The position numbers and the translations under genes are program-made. Positions 23,051-33,503 of a stretch of 64,000 bases of DNA are shown here, piece by piece. This DNA is from Paracidovorax avenae ATCC 19860 (GTDB taxonomy: Bacteria > Pseudomonadota > Gammaproteobacteria > Burkholderiales > Burkholderiaceae_C). Under the pieces are notes generated by a model, which was given only the letters and a program-made list of their open reading frames with translations, was not told the DNA's origin and searched no databases. Position 1 is the first letter of the stretch, and each line of letters begins with the position of its first letter. The stretch lies in the NCBI RefSeq assembly GCF_000176855.2, contig NC_015138.1, forward strand, positions 434,001 to 498,000, in the 5' to 3' direction.

Positions 23051-24829
23051 ATGACATTCGCCGTCCACGGCCTGGCGGTCGCCCGGGGCATCGCCATCGG
23101 GCGCGCGGTGCTGGTGGCCTCGAGCCGCGTGGACGTGGCGCACTATTTCATCGAGCCCGACCAGGTGCGCTCGGAGATCGTCCGTGTGCGCAACGGGCGC
23201 AATGCCGTGGTCGAGGAACTGCAGCGCCTGCAGGCCGAGATGCCTGCCGATGCCCCGCCCGAACTCGCCGCGCTCCTGGATGTGCACCTGATGCTGCTGC
23301 AGGACGAGGCGCTGGTGAGCGGCGTCAAGCACTGGATCACGGACCGCCTCTACAACGCCGAGTGGGCGCTGACCACGCAGCTGGAGATCATCGCGCGCCA
23401 GTTCGACGAGATGGAGGACGAATACCTGCGCGAGCGCAAGGCCGACCTGGAGCAGGTGGTCGAGCGCATCCTGCGGCACATGAAGGGCGTCGCCAGCCCG
23501 GTCGCGCCGCCGCCCTGCAGCCCGCGCCGCGGCAGCGCCGCGCTGGGCCTGCAGCAGGACCTGCTGCCGGGCGACATGGTGGACGTGCCGCTGGTGTTGG
23601 TGGCACACGATCTCTCGCCGGCCGACATGCTGCAGTTCAAGCAGAGCGTGTTCGCAGGCTTCGTGACCGACGTGGGCGGCAAGACCTCGCACACGGCCAT
23701 CGTGGCGCGCAGCATGGACATTCCCGCCGTGGTGGGCGCGCGTGCCGCGAGCCAGCTGGTGCGGCAGGACGACTGGGTGATCATCGACGGGGACGCGGGG
23801 ATCATGATCGTCGATCCGTCGCCGATCATCCTGGCCGAATACGGCTTCCGCCAGCGCCAGACCGAACTGGAGCGCGAGCGGCTGTCCCGCCTGCGGCACA
23901 CGCCGGCCGTGACGCTCGACGGCGAGCGCATCGAGCTTCTGGCGAACATCGAGCAGCCCGCCGATGCAGAGGCGGCCGTGCGTGCGGGCGCTGCGGGCGT
24001 GGGGCTGTTCCGCAGCGAATTCATGTTCATGGGCCGGGGCGGCCACCTTCCGGGCGAGGAAGAGCAGTACCAGGCCTACCGCGCCGCTGTGGAGGGCATG
24101 CAGGGCCTGCCCGTCACCCTGCGCACCATCGACGTGGGCGCGGACAAGCCGCTGGATCCCAAGGCTGCGAAGGAAGCCGCCAGCCACCTCAATCCGGCGC
24201 TGGGCCTGCGGGCCATCCGCTGGAGCCTGGCCGATCCGTCGATGTTCCGCACGCAGCTGCGGGCGGTGCTGCGCGCGGCCGCGCACGGGCCGGTGAACCT
24301 GCTGTTCCCGATGCTGGCCCATGTCGGGGAGATCCGGCAGACGCTGGCGCAGGTGGACATGGCGCGCGCGGAACTGGAGGCGCGTGGCGTGCCTTACGGG
24401 CCGGTGCAGCTGGGGGCGATGATCGAGGTGCCCGCGGCGGCGCTGATCGTGCGGCGCTTCCTGCAGTATTTCGATTTCCTGTCGATCGGCACCAACGACC
24501 TGATCCAGTACACCCTGGCGATCGACCGGGCCGACGAGAGCGTGGCCCACCTGTACGACCCCATGCATCCGGCAGTGCTGCAGCTCGTGGCGGACGTGAT
24601 CGCGGAAGGCCACCGGCAGGGCAAGAACGTGTGCCTTTGCGGGGAAGCCGCAGGGGACGTGGCGATGACGCGGCTGCTGCTGGGCCTGGGGCTGCGCAGC
24701 TTCTCCATGCATCCCGCGCAGATCCTGGCGGTAAAGCAGGAGGTGCTGCGTTCGGATACCCGCAAGCTGGCGCCCTGGGCCCGCACGGTGATCGACGCGG
24801 ACAACCCGGCCGACGCCCTGGGCGGCTGA
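23051..24829 (+). CDS. ptsI: PTS enzyme I, phosphoenolpyruvate-protein phosphotransferase (592 aa)
   Basis: Autophosphorylates from PEP and donates the phosphate to HPr. The catalytic histidine is His214 in GGKTSHTAIVARSM. The PEP-binding domain has GVGLFRSEFMFMG, and the C-terminal signature reads DFLSIGTNDLIQYTLA. The start at 23051 (MTFAVHGLAVARGIAIGRA) gives a normal length; longer frames overlap ptsH. Confidence 0.97.
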   Translation: MTFAVHGLAVARGIAIGRAVLVASSRVDVAHYFIEPDQVRSEIVRVRNGRNAVVEELQRLQAEMPADAPPELAALLDVHLMLLQDEALVSGVKHWITDRLYNAEWALTTQLEIIARQFDEMEDEYLRERKADLEQVVERILRHMKGVASPVAPPPCSPRRGSAALGLQQDLLPGDMVDVPLVLVAHDLSPADMLQFKQSVFAGFVTDVGGKTSHTAIVARSMDIPAVVGARAASQLVRQDDWVIIDGDAGIMIVDPSPIILAEYGFRQRQTELERERLSRLRHTPAVTLDGERIELLANIEQPADAEAAVRAGAAGVGLFRSEFMFMGRGGHLPGEEEQYQAYRAAVEGMQGLPVTLRTIDVGADKPLDPKAAKEAASHLNPALGLRAIRWSLADPSMFRTQLRAVLRAAAHGPVNLLFPMLAHVGEIRQTLAQVDMARAELEARGVPYGPVQLGAMIEVPAAALIVRRFLQYFDFLSIGTNDLIQYTLAIDRADESVAHLYDPMHPAVLQLVADVIAEGHRQGKNVCLCGEAAGDVAMTRLLLGLGLRSFSMHPAQILAVKQEVLRSDTRKLAPWARTVIDADNPADALGG

Positions 24830-24905
24830 CGGCCGTCCGCGGCCTGCGCCTGGCGCTGTGCCGCTGAAACTCCGGCCCGGCTGGTGTGCCTCGGCCTGCT
24901 CGCGG

Positions 24906-24960
24906 TTTTTACGCCGCGTTTATGCGGCATGCCGCAAGCTGTGCACACTTTTTACGGGTG
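24906..24960 (+). promoter_or_regulatory. Probable KdpE-binding region upstream of the kdp operon
   Basis: A box TTTTTACGCCG followed by CGTTTATGCG lies at 24906-24926. A second TTTTTACG begins at 24949, 43 bp later, about four helical turns. A near copy (18 of 21 bases) occurs at 33411-33431 beyond the end of the operon. The E. coli KdpE site is likewise a T-rich TTTTTACA-type sequence upstream of kdpFABC (from memory). The 180-bp ptsI-kdp gap holds no gene apart from the small ORF that starts at 25010. Confidence 0.6.
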
Positions 24961-25009
24961 CTTTTCCAGAATGCCTCCATCGCCCGCAAGGGTTGCTGGA
25001 GTGCATGAC

Positions 25010-25117
25010 ATGGATGTGCTGTGGGTTGCCGCGATCGCGGCGTTGTGGGTGGCCATGGCCGAGGCCGTGGTGATTCTGGGCCGCCACGACGGCCGGCCGC
25101 GGGGAGACGCGCGATGA
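25010..25117 (+). CDS. Small membrane ORF upstream of kdpF (35 aa)
   Basis: A short frame beginning [19 protein letters not shown] encodes one hydrophobic helix followed by a charged, arginine-rich tail. Its stop overlaps the kdpF start as ATGA, the arrangement expected for translational coupling. I do not recognise a family. It could be a coupled leader peptide or an additional small Kdp-associated subunit. Its size makes chance occurrence possible. Confidence 0.5.
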   Translation: MDVLWVAAIAALWVAMAEAVVILGRHDGRPRGDAR

Positions 25118-25212
25118 TCGGCATCGACGTGCTCTACGGTTTCGGCGGCATCGTCGCGGTGCTGCTGTTCGCCTATCTGGTGTTCGCGCTGATCTGCGCG
25201 GAGGAGTTCTGA
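25114..25212 (+). CDS. kdpF: K+-transporting ATPase small subunit KdpF (32 aa)
   Basis: A single-helix lipid-like peptide that stabilises the KdpFABC complex. The sequence [19 protein letters not shown] is typical. Its TGA overlaps the kdpA ATG. Confidence 0.9.
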   Translation: MIGIDVLYGFGGIVAVLLFAYLVFALICAEEF

Positions 25213-27017
25213 TGACTGCCTCCGCCTGGGGCCTGCTGGCCCTTTTCCTGATCGTGCTGGGCCTGCTGGCGTGGCCGCTGGGCCGGGCCCTGGCCGCGGT
25301 GTGCGATGGCCGGCTGCCGGGCTGGATGCTCCGCGCGGAGGCGCCGCTCTATCGCCTGGCCGGCGTGCGGCCGGAAGCGGGCATGCACTGGCGCCAATAC
25401 GCGCTGGCGCTGCTGGCCTTCAATGCCCTGGGCGTGCTCGCCGTGTACGCGCTGCAGCGCCTGCAGGGGCTGCTGCCCCTGAATCCGCAGGGCCTGCCCG
25501 CCGTCTCGGGCGACTCCGCTTTCAACACGGCCGTGAGCTTCGTGTCGAACACCAACTGGCAGGGGTACGCGGGCGAGTCCACGATGGGTTACCTCGTGCA
25601 GATGCTCGGGCTGTCGGTACAGAACTTCCTGTCCGCAGCGACCGGCATTGCCGTGGCCTTCGCACTGGCGCGGGGATTCGCCGCGCGCGGTGGCGATGGC
25701 GCCGGGCATGTGGGCAACTTCTGGGCGGACATCGTGCGCATCACGGCCTGGGTGCTGGTGCCGCTGTCGTTCGTGCTGGCGATCTTCTTTGTGGGTCAGG
25801 GCGTGATCCAGAACTTCACGCCCTACCAGGAGGTGGCCACGGTGGAGACGACCATCTACCAGGACCCGCAGCTCGATGCGCAGGGGCAGCCCTTGAAGGA
25901 TGCGGCCGGCAACCCGCTCACCCGCGAGGTCAGCACCCGTGCGCAGACGTTGCCCATGGGGCCAGTGGCCTCGCAGGAGGCGATCAAGATGCTCGGCACG
26001 AACGGTGGCGGGTTCTTCAACGCCAACTCGGCACACCCTTATGAGAACCCGACGCCGCTCGCCAATTTCGCGCAGATGCTGGCGATCTTCCTGATACCCG
26101 CGGCGCTGTGCTTCGCGTTCGGCCGGGTGGTGGGGGACTGGCGCCAGGGTGTGGCCATCCTTGCCGCGATGACACTGATGTTCGTGGTGGCCGCGTTCGC
26201 GGTGACGGCGGCGGAGCAGGCGGGCAACCCGGCGCTGTCCGCGCTGGGGGCCGACCCCGTGGCGTCCGCGCTGCAGGCCGGCGGCAACATGGAGGGCAAG
26301 GAAGTGCGCTTCGGCATTTCCGCCTCCGCGCTGTTCGCGGCGGTGACCACCGCGGCTTCGTGCGGCGCCGTGAACGGCATGCACGACTCCTTCACGCCGC
26401 TGGGCGGGATGGTGCCGATGGTGCTCATGCAGCTCGGGGAGGTGGTGTTCGGCGGCGTCGGCACGGGCCTCTACGGCATGCTGGTGTTCGCCATCCTCGC
26501 GGTGTTCATCGCGGGGCTGATGATCGGGCGCACGCCGGAGTACCTGGGCAAGAAGATCGAGGTGCGCGAGATGAAGCTGACCTCCGTCGCCATTCTCGTG
26601 ACGCCGATCCTCGTGCTGGTGGGCACCGCCGTCGCCGTGCTGTCGGCCGGGGGGCAGGCCGGCATCGCGAATCCCGGAGCGCACGGCTTCTCCGAGGTGC
26701 TGTATGCGCTCACCTCGGCCGCCAACAACAACGGCAGCGCCTTCGCCGGCCTGTCCGCGAACACCCCGTTCTACAACGTGCTGCTGGCCCTGGCCATGTG
26801 GTTCGGCCGGTTCGGCGTGATCGTGCCGGTGCTGGCCATCGCCGGATCGCTGGCCGCCAAGAAGCGGCTGCCGCCCGGCCCCGGGACCATGCCCACGCAC
26901 GGCCCGCTGTTCGTGGCGCTGCTGGTGTTCACGGTGCTGCTCGTGGGGCTGCTGAATTACGTGCCTTCGCTGGCGCTCGGCCCGGTGGTGGAACACCTGG
27001 TGCTGCAGGCCCGGTGA
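25212..27017 (+). CDS. kdpA: K+-transporting ATPase subunit A (601 aa)
   Basis: Potassium-selective channel-like subunit of the high-affinity KdpFABC pump in the inner membrane. Ten membrane segments and the selectivity-filter loops are visible, including [48 protein letters not shown] and [14 protein letters not shown]. Length is in the upper normal range. It overlaps kdpF by one base and lies 19 bp before kdpB. Confidence 0.98.
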   Translation: MTASAWGLLALFLIVLGLLAWPLGRALAAVCDGRLPGWMLRAEAPLYRLAGVRPEAGMHWRQYALALLAFNALGVLAVYALQRLQGLLPLNPQGLPAVSGDSAFNTAVSFVSNTNWQGYAGESTMGYLVQMLGLSVQNFLSAATGIAVAFALARGFAARGGDGAGHVGNFWADIVRITAWVLVPLSFVLAIFFVGQGVIQNFTPYQEVATVETTIYQDPQLDAQGQPLKDAAGNPLTREVSTRAQTLPMGPVASQEAIKMLGTNGGGFFNANSAHPYENPTPLANFAQMLAIFLIPAALCFAFGRVVGDWRQGVAILAAMTLMFVVAAFAVTAAEQAGNPALSALGADPVASALQAGGNMEGKEVRFGISASALFAAVTTAASCGAVNGMHDSFTPLGGMVPMVLMQLGEVVFGGVGTGLYGMLVFAILAVFIAGLMIGRTPEYLGKKIEVREMKLTSVAILVTPILVLVGTAVAVLSAGGQAGIANPGAHGFSEVLYALTSAANNNGSAFAGLSANTPFYNVLLALAMWFGRFGVIVPVLAIAGSLAAKKRLPPGPGTMPTHGPLFVALLVFTVLLVGLLNYVPSLALGPVVEHLVLQAR

Positions 27018-27036
27018 GCGCGAGGAGAGATACGAC

Positions 27037-29169
27037 ATGACGACCCCCCAATCCCCTGCCGCGGCACCCGCCGTGGACCTGGCTCCCTCGCGGAACCTCA
27101 CGCTGTTCGATGCCGCGCTGGTGCGCCCCGCCGTGTGGCAGGCGTTCGCCAAGCTGGACCCGCGCGTTCAGTGGCGCAATCCGGTGATGTTCATCGTTTT
27201 CATCGGCAGCATCTTCACGACGCTGCTGTGGTTGCAGGCGCTGACCACTGCCCAGGACATGGGCATGCGCCCGGCGTTCATCCTTGCGGTGGCCGTGTGG
27301 CTGTGGTTCACCGTGCTGTTCGCCAACTTTGCCGAGGCGCTGGCGGAAGGCCGCAGCAAGGCGCAGGCCGCATCGCTGCGCGGGCTGCGCAAGGACACCT
27401 GGGCCAAGAAGCTCTCCGAGCCGCGCCATGGCGCGCGCTTCCTGCCCGAGCAGGCCACCAACCTGCGCAAGGGGGACGTGGTGCAGGTGGACGCCGGCGA
27501 CGTGATCCCGCTCGACGGCGAGGTGATCGAGGGCATGGCCTCGGTGGACGAAAGCGCCATCACGGGCGAGTCGGCACCGGTGGTGCGTGAGTCCGGCGGC
27601 GACTTCTCCGCGGTGACCGGCGGCACGCGCGTGCTGTCGGACTGGCTGGTGGTGCGCATCACGGTGAACCCGGGCGAATCGTTCCTCGACCGCATGATCG
27701 GCATGGTGGAGGCCGCCAAGCGGCAGAAGACGCCCAACGAGGTGGCGCTCACCATCTTGCTGGTGGCGCTCACCATCGTGTTCCTCGTGGTGACTGTGAC
27801 GCTGCTGCCGTTCTCGCTCTTCAGCGTGCAGGCCTCGGGCGCGGGCACCGTGGTGTCGCTCACCGCGCTGATCGCGTTGCTGGTGTGCCTGATCCCCACC
27901 ACCATCGGCGGCCTGCTGTCGGCCGTGGGCGTGGCGGGCATGAGCCGCATGATGCAGGCGAACGTGATCGCCACGTCGGGCCGCGCCGTGGAGGCCGCGG
28001 GCGACGTGGACGTGCTGCTGCTGGACAAGACCGGCACGATCACGCACGGCAACCGGCAGGCGAGCGCGTTCATGCCGGCGCCGGGCGTGTCCCGCGCGCA
28101 CCTGGCCCGGGCCGCGCTCATGGCCTCGCTGGCCGACGAGACGCCCGAAGGCCGCAGCATCGTTGAGCTGGCACGCCGCGAGGGCATCGAAGCGGAAGCC
28201 GGCGCGGCCGCCGGCCTGGTGCTGGTGCCCTTCACCGCGCAGACCCGCATGAGCGGCGTGGACCTGCCCGCCACCAACGGCGCGGCCGCCGTTGCGCTGC
28301 GCAAGGGCGCCGTGCAGGCGCTGACCCGGCACGTGGAGGCGCTGGGCGGCGCGATGCCGATGGAGGTGGCCCGCGCCGCGGACGATGTGGCCCGCCGCGG
28401 CAGCACGCCGCTGGCCGTGGCGGAGGGCAGCCGCGTGCTGGGCGTGGTGGAGCTCAAGGACATCGTCAAGGCCGGCATCCAGGCGCGGTTCGCCGAGCTG
28501 CGGCGCATGGGCATCAAGACGGTGATGATCACGGGCGACAACCGGCTGACGGCCGCGGCCATCGCGGCCGAGGCCGGGGTGGACGACTTCCTCGCCGAAG
28601 CCACGCCCGAGGACAAGCTCGCCCTCATCCGCCGCTACCAGTCCGAAGGCCGGCTCGTCGCCATGACCGGCGATGGCACGAACGACGCGCCCGCGCTGGC
28701 CCAGGCCGACGTGGCCGTGGCCATGGGCAGCGGCACGCAGGCCGCCAAGGAGGCCGGCAACATGGTGGACCTGGATTCCAACCCCACCAAGCTGCTGGAA
28801 GTGGTGGAGACGGGCAAGGCGCTGCTGATGACGCGCGGCTCGCTCACCACGTTCTCGATCGCCAACGACGTGGCCAAGTACTTCGCCATCATCCCGGCGA
28901 TGTTCGTCTCCACCTATCCGCAGCTCGGCGCGCTGAACGTGATGCGGCTGGCGAGCCCGTCGTCGGCCATCCTGTCGGCGGTGATCTTCAACGCGCTGAT
29001 CATCGTCTTCCTGATTCCGCTCGCGCTCAAGGGCGTGCGCTACCGCCCCGTGGGCGCTGCCGCGCTGCTGCGGCGCAACCTCGCCGTGTACGGCCTGGGC
29101 GGGCTCGTCGTGCCGTTCATCGGGATCAAGCTCATCGACTGGGTGCTCGTGGCCGTCGGCCTCGTCTGA
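27037..29169 (+). CDS. kdpB: K+-transporting P-type ATPase subunit B (710 aa)
   Basis: Catalytic P-type ATPase subunit that energises potassium uptake. The phosphorylation motif DKTGTIT has its aspartate at Asp330. The actuator motif TGES is in [10 protein letters not shown]. The hinge region contains [22 protein letters not shown]. Membrane segments are as in other type IA ATPases. Confidence 0.99.
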   Translation: MTTPQSPAAAPAVDLAPSRNLTLFDAALVRPAVWQAFAKLDPRVQWRNPVMFIVFIGSIFTTLLWLQALTTAQDMGMRPAFILAVAVWLWFTVLFANFAEALAEGRSKAQAASLRGLRKDTWAKKLSEPRHGARFLPEQATNLRKGDVVQVDAGDVIPLDGEVIEGMASVDESAITGESAPVVRESGGDFSAVTGGTRVLSDWLVVRITVNPGESFLDRMIGMVEAAKRQKTPNEVALTILLVALTIVFLVVTVTLLPFSLFSVQASGAGTVVSLTALIALLVCLIPTTIGGLLSAVGVAGMSRMMQANVIATSGRAVEAAGDVDVLLLDKTGTITHGNRQASAFMPAPGVSRAHLARAALMASLADETPEGRSIVELARREGIEAEAGAAAGLVLVPFTAQTRMSGVDLPATNGAAAVALRKGAVQALTRHVEALGGAMPMEVARAADDVARRGSTPLAVAEGSRVLGVVELKDIVKAGIQARFAELRRMGIKTVMITGDNRLTAAAIAAEAGVDDFLAEATPEDKLALIRRYQSEGRLVAMTGDGTNDAPALAQADVAVAMGSGTQAAKEAGNMVDLDSNPTKLLEVVETGKALLMTRGSLTTFSIANDVAKYFAIIPAMFVSTYPQLGALNVMRLASPSSAILSAVIFNALIIVFLIPLALKGVRYRPVGAAALLRRNLAVYGLGGLVVPFIGIKLIDWVLVAVGLV

Positions 29170-29192
29170 ACGCATCCTTCCGGAGAACCGTT

Positions 29193-29846
29193 ATGAATAC
29201 CTCCCTGCAATCCCCCGCGAACGCCTCCGCATCGACCGCCGCGCCGGCCGGCGAAGGCCAGGTCCCGGCCCGCGGGCCGCTCCTGCGGCCCACGCTGGTG
29301 CTTTTCATCCTGCTGTCCCTGGTCACCGGCGTCTTCTACCCGCTGGCGGTGACGGGCGTGGCGCAGTCCGCCTTCCCGCACGAGGCGGCCGGCAGCCTCA
29401 TCCGGGACCAGGCCGACCATGCCGTCGGGTCTGCGTTGATCGGCCAGAACTTCACGCAGCCGGGGCATTTCTGGGGTCGTCCCTCGGCCACCGCACCCAT
29501 GCCCTACAACGCGGGGGCGTCGGGCGGATCGAACCTCGGCCCGGCGAACCCCGCCCTGGCCGAGGCGGTCAAGGCCCGCATCGACGCCCTGCGGGCCGCC
29601 GACCCAGGCAATACGGCGCCCGTGCCGGTGGACTTGGTCACCGCTTCGGGCAGCGGGCTCGATCCGCACATCAGCGTGGCGGCGGCCCGCTACCAAGCGC
29701 CCCGGGTGGCCCGGGCGCGGGGTCTGCCGCTGGAGCGCGTGGAAGCCCTGGTGCGCTCGCACACCGAGTCGCCCCTCCTGCCCTGGCTGGGCGAGGCCGG
29801 CGTGAACGTGCTGGCCCTCAACCTGGCACTCGACGCGGCGCGCTGA
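29193..29846 (+). CDS. kdpC: K+-transporting ATPase subunit C (217 aa)
   Basis: Single-span periplasmic subunit that stabilises the Kdp pump. One transmembrane helix ([21 protein letters not shown]) follows a 30-residue proline/alanine-rich N terminus. The periplasmic domain has the conserved [17 protein letters not shown] and [11 protein letters not shown] motifs. It begins 23 bp after kdpB and ends 61 bp before kdpD. Confidence 0.97.
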   Translation: MNTSLQSPANASASTAAPAGEGQVPARGPLLRPTLVLFILLSLVTGVFYPLAVTGVAQSAFPHEAAGSLIRDQADHAVGSALIGQNFTQPGHFWGRPSATAPMPYNAGASGGSNLGPANPALAEAVKARIDALRAADPGNTAPVPVDLVTASGSGLDPHISVAAARYQAPRVARARGLPLERVEALVRSHTESPLLPWLGEAGVNVLALNLALDAAR

Positions 29847-29907
29847 ATCCCGGAGACTGCGGTGCCGCGGCATACCGCCGCTGTGCGCCCTCCATCGCCC
29901 TCCACGC

Positions 29908-32670
29908 ATGACCGATCCCCGTCCCGATCCCGATGCCCTCATCGCACAGATGCGTGCCGAGGAACAGCGGGTACAGCGCGGCAAGCTGCGCATCTATTTC
30001 GGCGCCAATGCGGGCGTGGGCAAGACCTGGTCCATGCTGAGCGCCGCGCAGCGCGAGCGACAGGAAGGGCGCGACGTGCTCGTGGGCGTCGTGGAAACGC
30101 ATGGCCGCGCGGAAACGGCGGCCCTGCTGGACGGCCTGCCCGTGCTGCCCGCGCGCGTGCTGGAACACCGCGGGCGGACGCGGACCGAGTTCGACCTCGA
30201 CGCCGCGCTGCAGCGCCGGCCGGCCGTGTTGCTGGTGGACGAGCTGGCGCACTCGAACGCGCCGGGCTCGCGCCATGCCAAGCGCTGGCAGGACGTGCAG
30301 GAGCTCGTGGCCGCGGGCATTGATGTCTGGACGGCGCTCAACGTGCAGCACCTGGAGAGCCTCAACGGCACGGTGGGGGCGATCACGGGCGTGCGCGTGC
30401 ACGAGACCGTGCCCGATACGGTGCTCGACGAGGCCGACGAGGTGGTGCTCGTCGATGCCACGCCCGACGAGCTGGCCGCGCGCCTGGCCGCGGGCAAGGT
30501 GTACCTGCCGCAGCAGGCCGAGCGCGCGGCACAGAATTTCTTCCGCAAGGGCAATCTGATCGCGCTGCGCGAAATCGCCCTGCGGCGCACCGCCGAGCAT
30601 GTCGAGGACGATGTGCGCGGTTGGCGCGTGGAGCAGTCCGGCGGCAGCCGCGGCGTGCCGCCGGCCTGGAACACCTCCGGCGCGCTGCTGGCCTGCGTGG
30701 GGCCGCACGAGGATGCCGCCCACACCGTGCGCACGGCGGCCCGCCTGGCCGGCCAGCTGAACGTGCGCTGGCATGCCGCCTATGTGGAGACGCCGCGGCT
30801 GCAGCGGCTTCCAGCCCCGCAGCGCGACCGCATCCTGGCCGTGCTGCAACTGGCCGAAGTACTGGGCGCGGAAACCGCCGTGCTCACCGGCAGTGCCGTG
30901 GTGCCCGCACTCGCGGAGCATGCGCGGCAGCTCAATTGCGCCACCCTGGTGGTGGGCCGCGCCCGCCGGCGGTCCGGCCTGTGGCGGTGGTGGCCGGTGC
31001 CCGGCACGGCGGAGGCCATCGGCACGGCCGCGCCCGCGCTGGACATCGTGGAGGCGGGAGAACCCGGCAGCAGCCGCCGCCTGCCGGCCGCATCCTGGCG
31101 GCAGGGGGGCGATGCGCAGGAGGACGGCGAGCAGTTGTCCGCCCGCTGGCCCGGCTACGGGGCCGCGGGCGCCGCGAGCGTGGCCGTGACGCTGCTCGCG
31201 CTGCCGTTGTCTGGCGTGCTGGAGCTGACCAACATCGTCATGCTCTACCTGCTCGGCGTGGTGGGCGTGGCCATGCGTTTCGGTCGCGGGCCGGCCGCCC
31301 TGGCCGCGCTGCTCAACGTGGCAGCCTTCGATTTCGTCTTCGTGTCGCCGCAGTTCTCGTTCGCCGTGAGCGATGTGCAGTACCTCGTGACCTTTATCGT
31401 CATGCTCGGCGTGGGATTGCTCGTGGGCCAGCTGACCGCGGGCCTGCGGTTCTCTGCAGGGGTCGCGGCAGGGCGTGAGCAGCGCATGCGCTCGTTGTTC
31501 GAACTCGCGCGCGAGCTTTCGGCCGCCCTGGAGGCCTCGCAGGTCGTGGACATCGGCACGGCCGCCGTACAGCAGCATTTCGGCGGGCAGGCCGTGGTGC
31601 TGCCCCTCGACGAAGGCGACCGCCTCATGTTGCCCGCAAAGCCTCCCGAGGGGTTCGACCCGAGCGTGGCCGACTGGACCCTGCGCCACGGCCAGAGCGC
31701 GGGCCTGGGAACCAGCACGCTGGCCGCGCAGGGCTGGCGCTACGTGCCGCTCACCGCGCCCATGCGCGTGCGGGGCGTGCTGGCCCTGGCGCCTGCCCGC
31801 CCGCGCTGGCTGCTGATACCCGAGCAGGCACGCCATCTCGACACCCTCGCGCGTCAGGTCGCGATCGCGCTGGAGCGGGTCCATTACGTGGAGGTGGCGC
31901 AGAGCGCCGTGCTGGACATGGAGTCCGAACGCCTGCGCAATGCCTTGCTGGGCGCCATTTCCCACGACGTGCGCACCCCGCTCACCGCCCTCATCGCCCT
32001 GGCGGAGTCCCTGCCGTCGCAGCCCGGCGAGGGCCTGCAGTCGGCGTCGCGCGCCATCGTGCAGCAGGCCCACCAGCTGCACGCCCTGGTCAGCAACCTG
32101 CTGGACATGGCACGGCTGGAAAGCGGCCTGTCCGGCGGCAGCGTGAACCTGCGGCGCGACTGGCAGTCGGTGGAGGAGGTGGTCGGGTCGGCCATCCGCG
32201 CGGCGCGGCCCGCGCTGGGCGCGCTGGAGGTGCGCACGGCGCTGCCTCCCGATCTGCCGCTGGTGGAGTTCGATGCGGTGCTCATCGAGCGCGTGCTCGT
32301 GAACCTGCTGGAAAACGCGGCCAAGTACGGCGCCGCGCCCATCGAGATCGGTGCCGCCGCACTGCCGGGCGCACTGCGCCTGCGCGTGCGCGACCACGGC
32401 CCCGGCCTGCCCGCGGCGGTGCGGGGGCGCGAGCACACGCTGTTCGACAAATTCACCCGCGGGCAGGCCGAGTCCGCCACGCCGGGCGTGGGGCTCGGGC
32501 TCGCGATCTGCAAGGCCGTGGTGCTGGCGCACGGCGGCGACATCGCGGCTACCGGTGCGTCGCCGGGCCCCGGGGCAGAATTCACCGTCACGCTGCCCCG
32601 GCGCGAGCCCCCGGCCCTGCCGGAGCCCGTGGAGCCGTCCGAGCCCTCATCCCCCGACCCTGCACCATGA
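29908..32670 (+). CDS. kdpD: Osmosensitive K+ channel histidine kinase KdpD (920 aa)
   Basis: Membrane sensor kinase responding to potassium limitation. The N-terminal KdpD domain has a Walker A-like GANAGVGKT (residues 32-40) and DELAHSNAPGSRH. A USP-like domain follows (about 245-375), then four membrane segments (about 410-510) and a GAF region. The HisKA phosphorylation site is His686 in AISHDVRTPLTAL, and the ATPase N box is NLLENAAKYG. It overlaps kdpE by 4 bases. Confidence 0.98.
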   Translation: MTDPRPDPDALIAQMRAEEQRVQRGKLRIYFGANAGVGKTWSMLSAAQRERQEGRDVLVGVVETHGRAETAALLDGLPVLPARVLEHRGRTRTEFDLDAALQRRPAVLLVDELAHSNAPGSRHAKRWQDVQELVAAGIDVWTALNVQHLESLNGTVGAITGVRVHETVPDTVLDEADEVVLVDATPDELAARLAAGKVYLPQQAERAAQNFFRKGNLIALREIALRRTAEHVEDDVRGWRVEQSGGSRGVPPAWNTSGALLACVGPHEDAAHTVRTAARLAGQLNVRWHAAYVETPRLQRLPAPQRDRILAVLQLAEVLGAETAVLTGSAVVPALAEHARQLNCATLVVGRARRRSGLWRWWPVPGTAEAIGTAAPALDIVEAGEPGSSRRLPAASWRQGGDAQEDGEQLSARWPGYGAAGAASVAVTLLALPLSGVLELTNIVMLYLLGVVGVAMRFGRGPAALAALLNVAAFDFVFVSPQFSFAVSDVQYLVTFIVMLGVGLLVGQLTAGLRFSAGVAAGREQRMRSLFELARELSAALEASQVVDIGTAAVQQHFGGQAVVLPLDEGDRLMLPAKPPEGFDPSVADWTLRHGQSAGLGTSTLAAQGWRYVPLTAPMRVRGVLALAPARPRWLLIPEQARHLDTLARQVAIALERVHYVEVAQSAVLDMESERLRNALLGAISHDVRTPLTALIALAESLPSQPGEGLQSASRAIVQQAHQLHALVSNLLDMARLESGLSGGSVNLRRDWQSVEEVVGSAIRAARPALGALEVRTALPPDLPLVEFDAVLIERVLVNLLENAAKYGAAPIEIGAAALPGALRLRVRDHGPGLPAAVRGREHTLFDKFTRGQAESATPGVGLGLAICKAVVLAHGGDIAATGASPGPGAEFTVTLPRREPPALPEPVEPSEPSSPDPAP

Positions 32671-33377
32671 CCCTGCACCTGCGCACCGCGATCGTGATCG
32701 AGGACGAGCCCCAGATCCGCCGTTTCGTGCGCGGGGCGCTGGAAGAGGAGGGCTGGCAGGTGCACGAGGCCGCCACCCTGCGCGAGGGGCTGTCGGCCGC
32801 CGGCACGCGCCAGCCCGACCTGCTGGTTCTCGACCTGGGCCTGCCCGATGGCGACGGGCTCACCCTGCTGCGGGACGTGCGCAACTGGTCGGCCGTGCCC
32901 ATCATCGTGCTCTCCGCGCGCACCGACGAGTCCGACAAGATCGCCGCCCTCGACGCGGGCGCGGACGATTACCTCACCAAGCCTTTCGGCACGGGCGAGC
33001 TGCTCGCACGCGTGCGCGCCAACCTGCGCCGGCCGCGGCCCGCCACCGGGCAGGGCCTGCAGGCCGAGGCGGCCGAGCCCGTGTTCCGCTTCGGCGACAT
33101 CGAGGTGGACCGGGGCGCGCGACTGGTGCGGCGCGCGGGCACCGTGGTGCACCTCACGCCCACCGAGTACCGCATGCTCACCGTCCTGGTGGCCAACGCG
33201 GGTCGCGTGATCACCCAGCGCCAGCTGCTGCGCGAGGTCTGGGGCCCGGCTCGCTCCGACCAGAGCCACTACCTGCGCATCTACATGGGGCATCTGCGCC
33301 AGAAGCTCGAGGCCGATCCCGCGCAGCCGCGGCACCTGCTCACCGAGACCGGGGTGGGCTACCGACTTTCCGCCTGA
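32667..33377 (+). CDS. kdpE: Response regulator KdpE, OmpR type (236 aa)
   Basis: DNA-binding response regulator phosphorylated by KdpD. Receiver domain with acidic pocket IEDEP and phosphoacceptor Asp56 (LVLDLGLPDGDG), and the conserved lysine in YLTKPFG. The C-terminal winged helix contains LTPTEYRMLTVLVANAGRVIT and ends HLLTETGVGYRLSA. It closes the kdp operon. Confidence 0.98.
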   Translation: MTLHLRTAIVIEDEPQIRRFVRGALEEEGWQVHEAATLREGLSAAGTRQPDLLVLDLGLPDGDGLTLLRDVRNWSAVPIIVLSARTDESDKIAALDAGADDYLTKPFGTGELLARVRANLRRPRPATGQGLQAEAAEPVFRFGDIEVDRGARLVRRAGTVVHLTPTEYRMLTVLVANAGRVITQRQLLREVWGPARSDQSHYLRIYMGHLRQKLEADPAQPRHLLTETGVGYRLSA

Positions 33378-33410
33378 CGCTTTGCAGCGGATTGACGCGG
33401 CGCGCCGTGC

Positions 33411-33431
33411 TTTTTACGCCGTTTTGATGCG
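33411..33431 (+). promoter_or_regulatory. Second kdp-type box downstream of kdpE
   Basis: TTTTTACGCCG followed by TTTTGATGCG matches the box at 24906-24926 in 18 of 21 positions. It lies 34 bp after the kdpE stop and 72 bp before the next gene, so it is placed to control that gene rather than kdp. Confidence 0.5.
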
Positions 33432-33503
33432 CCCGTTCCTAGACTGAAGGCCTGTTCCATCCTGCTTCGCACAAGCGCTCCGCGCCGCACGAAGCCCTAG
33501 AGC

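Noticed and set aside
25173..27152. A 659-codon minus-strand frame opposite kdpA
   Set aside because: Antisense shadow of kdpA; rich in His, Arg and Gln with no known fold.
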